Of a DNA stretch of 64,000 nt, positions 1 to 8,242 are shown piece by piece. Origin of the DNA: Prorocentrum cordatum. Its lineage: Eukaryota > Sar > Dinophyceae > Prorocentrales > Prorocentraceae. The stretch lies in NCBI GenBank assembly GCA_963575745.1, contig CAUYUJ010005780.1, positions 1,080,001 to 1,144,000 of the forward strand, given 5' to 3'. The notes beneath the pieces were generated by a model that did not search any database, had not been told where the DNA came from, and saw only the letters and a program-made list of their open reading frames with translations. The position numbers were made by a program, and so were the translations under genes. Numbering within the stretch: the first letter of the stretch is position 1; every line of letters starts with the position of its first letter.

Positions 1-189
1 TACAACCACTGATACCACTACAACTACGACTACGACCGTGACATCTAATGCTACTCCTACTACAGCTACTACTACAACTACGACTACTATCACTACTACT
101 ACTACTACCACTACTGCTACTACTCCTACTACTACTACTACGACTACTACCACTACCACCACCACCACTACTACTACTACTTCTACTAT

Positions 190-226
<37 letters not shown>

Positions 227-275
227 GCTACTACTGCTACTACGACTACTTCAACAACTACTTTTTTATTTGCAC
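1..275. repeat. (TAC)n trinucleotide array, running off the window edge
   Basis: Degenerate TAC/ACT trinucleotide repeat. It reads as poly-Thr, poly-Leu or poly-Tyr in the three plus frames and poly-Val on the minus strand, so the long frames here are artefacts. A second, longer array of the same unit lies on the other side of the exon at 466-1909. Confidence 0.95.
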
Positions 276-465
276 CTCGCTCGGCGTCGACATGAACCGC
301 GCTTGGAGGGCAACCAAAAACTCTAGCTATTCTGAAGCCATTGGGAACGGCACCTGGCAAACTCAACGCGCAACCTTAGCCTAACTGAGCCGAGACGTCT
401 CCGCTCGCGTCGCTGGCGTCACTAAGCGCGGCAGCCCCTGGCGAGATGGTCTGGCCACGATCAGC

Positions 466-1909
466 TCACTCGACGTCAGTTGCCCCGTCGGCGTGGATCG
501 CAGCAGATGCGCTCCCCGGGGCCTGACTCTCGCCCTGAGCCTGGATGGCGCCCGCGAAAGAAACCTGCCACTGGGCATCCTTGGCGAGGAAGGCGTCGAT
601 GCGCTCCTGGTCGACCTTGTTCTGCGACACGGGGCTCGCAAGCTCGGCGGCGACGCTCTGTTGATGGTCGACCTGGGCCGCGAAAAGGGCGTTGTCCGGG
701 TCGACGAGAAGGGCCCCTGTGCTCGCGCCAGCCCGTGCCATAGCCTGGGTGATGGTCTTGTCGGACATCTCCACGCCGCGCGCGACCTTCTTGCCAAGCG
801 CGATCCACTTAGGGCCGCTGTGCGCGTCAGCCAAAGCCTTGTTCTGCGGAGCAGTCACGAGGGACCTGAGATCACCGCTCTCCTGCATGAAGCCCACAGC
901 CACGCCGACGTGAGCCTTCAGGTCCGCGATCATGGTGAGCGTGGCCATTTCTCCCGCGAACAGGTACCCTGCGCCCGGATGGAACAAGTGGGGGCCTTTG
1001 CTGAGCTCCTTTGCAGCATCAAGGATCAACGCCCAGAAGCTAGGCATGGGCTTGAACACAGCGAGGCCGTAAGACGCGATCTTCTGGTACAACAGGACGC
1101 TCACCGGGACAATGGCCGTGCCCGCACCAAACTCCGACTGGCGAAGCTTGGTCCAAGTGTCGAGCTCTGCCAAGACCGCCGAGCCACACGTGCGGACGTC
1201 CTGCGAGGCGTCGGCGGCGACCTTTGCCAACACGGCGCGGAGCACGACGCGCGTGGCTGAGCCATGGCCTCCCTTGTACACCGCCGTGGTAATCTCGTCG
1301 TCCCGGATCGAGCCGTCGAGCTGCATCACCCCCTTGAGCGCCTTCAATTGGGCCCCGGGGAGGACCGAGCCACCAGTGTGGTGATTCGTGGCCCAGAAGT
1401 TCAGCTTCGCGAGTAGGGTCGCCATGGTGCAGATCTGCATCCCCTTGTTGCGCGCCCAGTCGAAAACATCGCTCTTCTTGACCTTGCCAACCACTCCCTC
1501 CTCGCTCGTCTCGCGAACTTCGCCGACCGGTGCCTCGTCCGAGCCGAGCTCCATCCACCCAAGGCCGATCGCGAAAGCACGATTGGCCTTGATGAACATC
1601 TTGAGCTCGTCTGAGCGGATCCCATGGTCGCACGTGTCCGTCAGAGCGACCTGGGATGCGATCGCGACGACGGTGGAAGTGATTTTCGTCGTGGTGACCG
1701 TCGACGTGCCTGCGCCGCCAAGGTCAATCATCGCCTTGACGTTGCGAGGGATGCAGATGTACTCCGCTACCGGTAGGCCGACGTCCGTGCTCTCGACCCA
1801 GCCAAGAGACCAGGTCCCGTTGCCGACGAACGCCGTCTCCCCCGCGTTTCCGAAGTCGGCCGCTGCTGCGATGGCCACCGAGCCGAGGTCTGCAACTACG
1901 ACGCCAAGA
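466..1909 (-). CDS. Large exon of an unknown protein (about 480 aa)
   Basis: Open reading frame of about 480 codons ending in TGA at 466-468, with even amino-acid usage unlike the surrounding repeats. I recognise no family. The N-terminal part is Ala/Val/Thr-rich (after the start of homology, 'GNGTWSLGWVESTDVG'); the middle has 'FDWARNKGMQICTMATLLAK' and a long mixed alpha-helical-looking section; the C-terminus is Ala/Gln-rich and ends 'DGATDVE'. On the minus strand a pyrimidine-rich stretch with AG at 1910, or GCAG at 1893-1890, could be the 3' splice site; the frame stays open upstream only because (GTA)n reads as valine, so I place the exon start near 1909 and treat the array at 1955-2703 as intronic. 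No start codon is assignable. It could instead be a fragment of a mobile-element protein; no catalytic motif argues either way. Confidence 0.6.
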
Positions 1910-1954
1910 CTGAAAGTTAAGCTGATAGCACAAGGTGCCAGGCTTGAGACTTCA

Positions 1955-2021
1955 ACAAATACTACTAGTTCGAAAACCACCAGTATTACCACCACTACCA
2001 CTACCACCACTACCACTACCA

Positions 2022-2073
<52 letters not shown>

Positions 2074-2099
2074 CACTACTGCTACTACTACCAGCAACG

Positions 2100-2197
<98 letters not shown>

Positions 2198-2217
2198 GGA
2201 ACAAGTACTGCCACTAT

Positions 2218-2262
<45 letters not shown>

Positions 2263-2264
2263 CC

Positions 2265-2309
<45 letters not shown>

Positions 2310-2382
2310 TATTACTACTACTACTACTACTACTACTACCACTACCACTGCGACTACTACTACTACTACTACTACTACTACG

Positions 2383-2415
<33 letters not shown>

Positions 2416-2463
2416 GCTACTACTACGACTACAACTGCTACTGATACCACTCCTACTACGACG

Positions 2464-2495
<32 letters not shown>

Positions 2496-2520
2496 CATTA
2501 TTACCACCACTACGACTACT

Positions 2521-2575
<55 letters not shown>

Positions 2576-2703
2576 TTACTACTACTACCACTACTACTGC
2601 GACGACGACTACTTCTACGACTGCTACTACTTCTAATAGTATTACGACTAGCACTAGGGCTACCAGTACCCCAAATACCACTACGACTACTACCACTTCG
2701 TCT
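1955..2703. repeat. (TAC)n array, about 750 bp
   Basis: Nearly pure TAC/ACC/ACT repeat on the plus strand with scattered substitutions. It begins directly upstream (minus sense) of the coding-like exon ending near 1909 and extends that frame with about 100 codons of artefactual poly-valine. Confidence 0.95.
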
Positions 2704-2739
2704 TTAGAAGGTTGATGCCCAGGAACACAGTTGAAACCC

Positions 2740-3860
2740 AGGCTCCACGAAACATGCAGAAACTTTACCCTCAGAAGGTCCATCCTCAGAGGGACTCTTG
2801 AAGCTCACGCCCCACGAAAGCCCACAGAAATGCGACATTCATCCACTACCACACCACTGGCGCCGACCAAGCGCGAGAAGGAGTTCTGCGAGCCGGCAAG
2901 GGAATTCGAGAAAAAGCCCGAATCAAAACGAAACACCTTTCTATTGCAATCCTCCCGAGAAGTTGCTCAGGAATCCTCTTGCGTGCAGGATGGCCAACAC
3001 TTTGTTATCCCGCTGGGGAAGTACCACCCGAACATTATCCAATTCGCCCAACAATAAATGGAAACTGACCCCATGCCGCCGCGCGCGCCGACCAAGAACC
3101 AGCAGGAGTTCCGCCGGCAATGCTAGGAAAGCGAGTTTGAACAAACTCGCAAATCAAAGCGAAGCAATACCTACTGCAATCCCACTGGACAAATGTTCAC
3201 ACATCCTCCCGCGTGAAGGGTGGTATCCCACAGTTGATCATTCCGCTGAGAGATAATGCCCGTACATGATCCAGCCCACCCGACAATATAGAGCAATTCA
3301 TCTCACGTCGCCGCGCGCGCTGACCAGGCGCCAGCAGGAATTTTGCCACGCAAAAGTAGCAGGCGACTTGGAGCAAACTCCAGGATCAAAACGAAACACA
3401 TGTCGATTGCAATCCTCATGCGACAATGTTCTGGGATCCACCCGCGTTGGGTTATTCCGCTGCGTAAATAACTCCCGAACAGTATCCAACCCGCCCAAAA
3501 CTAGATGGAAAGTAATTCCATGTCGCCGCGCGCGCCGACAAGGCGCCTGCGAGATATTTGTCAGCAGGCGAGTTCGAGAAAACTCGCGAATCAAAACGAG
3601 GAGCGAACTCACGAATCAGAACGAAGCGTTAACACATCCCCCTGCGCGCAGGGTAACCCAAAATGGAGCATTCCAATGGAAAAATAAATCCCAGACATTA
3701 TCCATCCCACCCAACTCGTGGAGAGAAGCCTCGACCAGGCGGCAACACAAATTTTGCCAGACATTACGACGCAGGCGAATTCAAGGAAACTCCCGCGTCA
3801 AAACGAAACACTTGTCTATTGCAATCTTCATTTCTAGATTCTCGTTCCCTCCTCACATGA
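2740..3860. repeat. Tandem satellite, about five 207-230 bp units
   Basis: Repeating block seen near 2850, 3077, 3308, 3523 and 3730. Each unit has a CCGCGCGCGC-GACCA core, then 'CAGCAGGAATTTTGCC', then 'AATCAAAACGAAACAC', then 'TATTGCAATCC'. Units are diverged and carry small indels. The overlapping frames of up to 223 codons are read-through of the satellite, not genes. Confidence 0.85.
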
Positions 3861-4229
3861 GACATTGCAACTTTGCTTCTACATTTGAAAAACGTTGGAA
3901 CTGCATGTCAACTGCAAAATCCCACTGGCCACCGTGAGGCTTCATTTTAGTTTCGAAACCAACATGGTTCGATTCCCCAATCAGAGACTGCCTCTGTATG
4001 GGGTCCAGGCGGACCCACATGGTTAGGTGAGGTACGGCGCCGATTTCGGCGGCACGCCCGAATGCGAGGTACCCCATATAGACCGGATAGCCGTATAGCC
4101 GTATAGCCTTATAGTCCTATGCCTCTAACCTTTACAGCCTTCCAACCCTATATCCTTAGAGCCTTGTAGCCTTATCCTTATGTCGCAAACACGTTATGAT
4201 TGTTTTTTTTCTCCGGTATTTGTAGAAGC
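3861..4229. other. Non-coding; short TATAGCC tandem at 4078-4180
   Basis: No gene seen. 4078-4180 is a run of imperfect 9-bp units of the type ATAGCCGTAT or ATAGCCTTAT. The sequence near 3935-3970 ('TTTTAGTTTCGAAACCAACA') is a first diverged unit of the GC-rich repeat that dominates from 4230. Confidence 0.6.
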
Positions 4230-5360
4230 GTAAAGCGCTTACTTCAAAGTCCGATCGTTCACCGTTAAGGGTTCACTTTCGTTTCCAGGCCAACATGGCT
4301 TATTTCTATGCTGGAATCCATTTGGTGAGGGTTGAAAATTTACTCTAATTTCCAGGGCCACCCGCGCGCGTGAAGGTCACCCGACAACCCGCTGGCCACC
4401 GTTCAGCGATCACTTTCGTTTACAAGCCAAAATAGCGACTGTTCTATTGTGGACAATACAGATCTCGCCACGGTCGCGTCCGCGCGCGCGCGCGATCGGG
4501 TGACCCACGCGCCGGCGGGTAATCCAAAATCCGGCTGGTCAACTTGAAGGGCCCGCTTTAGTTTCCAGGCCGACATGGCGACTGTTATATTCTTGAAATC
4601 GTTGAAAGACGAATGTCGACATCAATATCCAAGCGGCCACTGTTAAGGATTAACTTTCGTTTCCAAGCAAAAAGGGCACCACGTCCACTGTGGACAGTGC
4701 AAATCTAGCCACGCGCGCATCGGCACGCGCGCGCGCCCCGTGCGTCCGCGCGCGTGGCGAATTCTGCATTGTCCACACTGGGGAAGACGCCATGTTGGCC
4801 TGGAAACGAAAGTGGACCCTTAACGGTGACCAAACGGATTTCGGGTGACCCGCCCGCGCGTGGGTCACCCGTTCACGCGCGCGCGGACGCGGACGCGTGG
4901 GGCGCGCTCGCGCGCAGACGCGCTCGTAATTAGTTTTGTAGCATCCACCATGGAAGAGTCGCCGTGTTGGCCTGGCAAAGGAAGCGAACACTTAACAATG
5001 GCCGCTTGGAGTTCGAAATTGATATGCGTTTTCCAACGTTTTCAATGATATAAAAATAGCCACGTTGGCCTGGTAACTAAAAAAAAACGTCCCTACAGGT
5101 GGCCAACCGGATTTCGGATGACCCGCCCGCGCGTGGGTCACCCGATCGCGCGCGCGCGGACGCGCGCGTGGCGAGTTCTGTACTGTCCACAATAGAACAG
5201 TCATGTTGGCCCAAAATCCGGGTGACCCAACCGCGCGTGGGTTACCCGATCACGCGCGCGCGGACGCGCGCGTGGCGAGTTTCGTATTGCCCACAATGCA
5301 GAAGTCGCTATGTTGGCTTGGAAGCTAACGTGAACGCTTAATGGTGACCGATTGGATGTT
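4230..5360. repeat. CpG-rich repeat block with units in both orientations
   Basis: Repeats 'TTTCGTTTCCAGGCCAACAT' (and its complement), 'GGGTGACCC', runs of CGCGCGCG and 'TGTCCACAATAGAACAG' several times, some direct and some inverted (for example 4440-4510 against 5150-5200). The GGGTGACCC...GGGTCACCC pairs make local hairpins. No plausible protein is encoded; the listed frames are Arg/Ala-rich artefacts. Confidence 0.85.
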
Positions 5361-5456
5361 GAAACTAACATGCGCCTTCAACGTGCCCAAGAATTGGGAA
5401 ATGAACCCTTAACTGTGATAGATTGGATGTTGAAGATAACACGTGTTTTTTCCACT

Positions 5457-5535
5457 CCTTTCCCTCCTCGTCCACCTTCCTCCTCCCCCTCCTCTACCTC
5501 CTCCTCTTCCTCCTCCTCCTCCTCCTCCTCCTTCC
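5457..5535. repeat. (TCC)n microsatellite
   Basis: Pyrimidine tract dominated by TCC and CTCCTC. It generates poly-Ser and poly-Glu/Gly frames on the two strands. Confidence 0.9.
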
Positions 5536-5682
5536 TCCTTAGCAGGGCTAGCGCAGGGTAGCCCAGGGGGTAGTATCCCATTGGAAGAAAAGAACCTAAC
5601 ATGACCCTCCAAGGGGTTGTACCCCCTATCGATGGGCACGCCCATTGGGCGAAGCGAGCGAAGGGCCAGGGGGAGGGAGGAG

Positions 5683-5790
5683 GCTTCTTAGAAGGAGGCT
5701 GCTTTTTGGAAGGCACGGGCCTTGCCTACAGATGTAAGGCCGGCACCTTCTAAGAAACAACCTCCTTCTAATATTCTAAGAAGTTTTCCC
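5683..5790. repeat. Hairpin element family C, copy 1
   Basis: 'GGAGGCTGCTTTTTGGAAGG' pairs with 'CACCTTCTAAGAAACAACCT' across a centre 'TTGCCTACAGATGTAAGG'. A second copy with the same arms and centre lies at 19765-19845. The size and symmetry suggest a small non-autonomous inverted-repeat element; no flanking duplication could be verified. Confidence 0.65.
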
Positions 5791-6540
5791 ACACTCTCCC
5801 ACGCCGGGAACTGATGTACCAAACAGGAAGAAGGAAGCAGGTAGGGAGTGGAAGGCAAAACAAGTTATGCTTGAACATGGACAGGAACGCCTCTAAGCCT
5901 TCGTCGAGTGACACACCCCTCTCGCCGACGCGCCTGGCCCCGGTGGACACCAGACTATACAATATGGCTCGCTTGAGGGGGGCCGCGGATCCGAGCGGGA
6001 GACCCTCTTTCTGGGAAGGGCACGGGAACTGGACGGGACGGGCTGAGCAACGTGCTGCTCGCGTGGCTGCAAGCCGCTCGAGGCCTCCTGCGCCACGTCA
6101 CCCAGATTCGCGAATCGCGCCCCGCGATGCGCGACGCGCGCTCATCTTCGCGCCCCCTCGATGTTGGAGTGGAGGAGGGCAGCTCTCCAGCCCAGGCCGC
6201 GACGCGCGGAGCGCGATCGTCTTCGCGCGCGCGCGCTGGACAATCCCCCCGCCGAACCAACGGGTGGGGGGGAGGCAGGAACAGCATCAGTGACACGCTG
6301 GCGTGGTGAGCCCATCAGCGTTGTACTGCTGAAGGGACACCAGGCCTCGGACAACAACGAGGGAGTAGCACGCTGACGTGAGACGCTCGCTCTGGGACCT
6401 TCCTGGAGCCACTCGCTCCACTCATGCGTCGATGCTGCGTCGAACGTCCGTCGACGTGAATCGAACTTGAGTCGAACTTGAATCGAACCAGAATCCGCCG
6501 ACCCCTTGTGGGTCTCTAAGCGTGTGAGATCATCCATCCC
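5791..6540. other. No supportable gene
   Basis: GC-rich; 6110-6250 contains two related CG-rich blocks (around 'CGACGCGCGCTCATCTTCGC' and 'GATCGTCTTCGCGCGCG'). 6430-6490 has a short tandem of GAATCGAACTT-type units. Frames are open on both strands with no consistent protein signal. Confidence 0.5.
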
Positions 6541-7240
6541 CCCTCATGATCCCCCCCCCCAAGGACCCCAAACCGGCAATTTGACCTCCCCCCCCTGGCC
6601 GCCCGCGACCCAGGACCAAACGCGCCACGGGGGAGCGGAGGGCTCCAAAACTGGCCAAGAAGGTACAAAAACGCTCCCCAGACGGCCCCGGGGGGGGCCA
6701 CGATTCGCCGAAAGATCGCCCCTGGACGCCCACGATGGTCTCCAGGCGGCCTCCGAAGCTGCCAAGACGCCCCAAAAGGCCCCCAAGATGCGCCCCAAGA
6801 GGGTCCCAAGAAACAGAAATTGTCCCATTCCCTTGAGAAAACAAGCATTTGTCGCATGCTCGCCTATTCGGTTATCATAACGTTCCAGACGGGCAAAGAA
6901 ACCTTCAATATCGCCCCCAGACGGCCAAAGGAGCCCCCAAGAAGGGTCGAAGAGGCTCCAACTAAAGCCCACGAAGCCCCCAAGACAGCCCAAGAGGGCC
7001 CCCAGACGGCTCCAAGACGGAGTCCAGAGGGCACCTTTTCGAGCCTTCGGCCCCAAGACGCCCCCAGCCTGCCCCAGGAACACCCCAAGAGGCCCTGAGG
7101 GACCCCCAAGAGAACCTTCATGGCCTCCAAGAAGCGCCCGGAAGCCCCCAAGAGGCCCCAAAACTTGGCCCAAGATGCCTCGAGGCGGCCAGATATGGCC
7201 TGCAGACAGGCCAAGAAGCCACCAGAGGGCCAAAAAAGAG
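6541..7240. repeat. Degenerate CCAAGAGGCCCC repeat tract (1 of about 7)
   Basis: Loose 9-12 bp units of the type CCCCAAGACGGC or GGCCCCCAAGAGG read on the plus strand. Translation gives proline/arginine-rich frames on plus and Gly/Leu/Trp-rich frames on minus ('LGASWGLLGAS' style); both are repeat artefacts. Other tracts lie at 25240-25400, 26040-26420, 28770-29335, 34549-34876, 38290-38915 and, more weakly, 20960-21290 and 45990-46110. Confidence 0.85.
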
Positions 7241-7789
7241 CACCAAGAGGTACGATAACAGCAACGAAACAACAGGAACGATGTCGAGCGCCGTGCCATG
7301 GTTCGGACAAGCCTCGTGAAATGCAGTCCTGGAGGCGCAATAGTTTATATAGGGGTCGGCGGATGTGGCGTAAACCTATAGAATCGAACTAGAGTCGAAC
7401 TAGAGTCGAACAGATCCGTCAGGTGGCCCCCAAAGAGGTCCACCGAACGAACACCTGACTGAAAGGTGTAGCCCCAGATGTCTTCGACAATTGCTCAAAC
7501 CAAGAGGGCCACAGGAAAGCTCTGAGGTAGATCCCGAGCATCTCCAATATTTTTTCCAATTGCAAGCGAGTCAAACTCTATCGAATTATCACTGTAATGG
7601 CTTGTGGCTGCATCGTGTGTGCACTCCATAGTGGCCGGTACTCACAGACTCGCATTCGTTCGCTAGTGCTCCTGGATGTGCGTCCCACCCTGCGGATGGA
7701 GGACTCTGGCACCAGCAACATCTGAAATATGCTGGGAGGCGAATGGGCAGAACGTCCAAACTCGCATGTCCTGTACCTGCGGCAGATGA
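7241..7789. other. No supportable gene
   Basis: 7381-7412 is a short tandem of CGAACTAGAGT units. The remainder shows no consistent coding signal on either strand. Confidence 0.4.
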
Positions 7790-8021
7790 TCGCTCCCCGT
7801 GGCTCCCCTTCGGGGCCACGGCCCTGTCTGGCAGCCGCTCGCTGGGCCGCGGAGAGCAGAGATGCATGGCGGCCCGCCCCCCCTCCCCCCCAGCCGAGAA
7901 AAGGCCGCCACCGCCAACGGTGCGCGCGCGGTCGGCGCCTCGATGGCCCAACCTCGCGATGGCAATCACCCAGACGGTCAAGCGCTGGGTGTAGAGGAAC
8001 AGAAACCGCCCGTCGACGCAA
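7790..8021 (-). CDS. Possible exon downstream of the glycosyltransferase
   Basis: Immediately downstream (minus sense) of inverted-repeat element B1, whose outer end reads 'ATGTTTACTGAG' followed by G at the edge of this segment, a possible splice acceptor. One frame then gives 'CVDGRFLFLYTQRLTVWVIA', a plausible hydrophobic segment, followed by Gly/Arg-rich residues. If real it could be an alternative last exon of the glycosyltransferase or the start of another gene. It stays open far past the plausible region, so its end is unknown. Weak evidence only. Confidence 0.22.
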
Positions 8022-8217
8022 CGCGAACCCTCAGTAAACATTTCCGTTCGGAGCTCCGCGCGGATTCCTGGGATCGGCGCTCAGGCCCCCTCCCTGGCGC
8101 GCGGAAGCGCGCCATGGGCGGCGCCGGAGGCGCCGCCTGGGGGCTCCAGCGCCGATCCAGGAAACCCTCGCGGAGCTCCGAAAGTTTATGCTTATGCAGT
8201 TGTTTCTTCTTCGAGGA
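8022..8217. mobile_element. Introner-like inverted-repeat element, family B copy 1
   Basis: About 195 bp with long terminal inverted repeats: 'TTCGGAGCTCCGCGCGGATT' near one end and its complement near the other, joined by a GC-rich middle that also folds (GGCGGCGCC/GGCGCCGCC). On the plus strand the outer end continues 'AAGTTTATGCTTATGCAG' then a pyrimidine run and CGAG. It begins about 25 bp past the glycosyltransferase stop codon. Other copies: 9326-9512, 21295-21477, 49316-49490. Confidence 0.8.
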
Positions 8218-8242
8218 TGGGCGCCGCCGCGCTGGAGCGGCC

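Noticed and set aside
1388-2707. 439-codon plus frame
   Set aside because: Half is antisense to the minus-strand exon and half is poly-Thr/Leu from (TAC)n.
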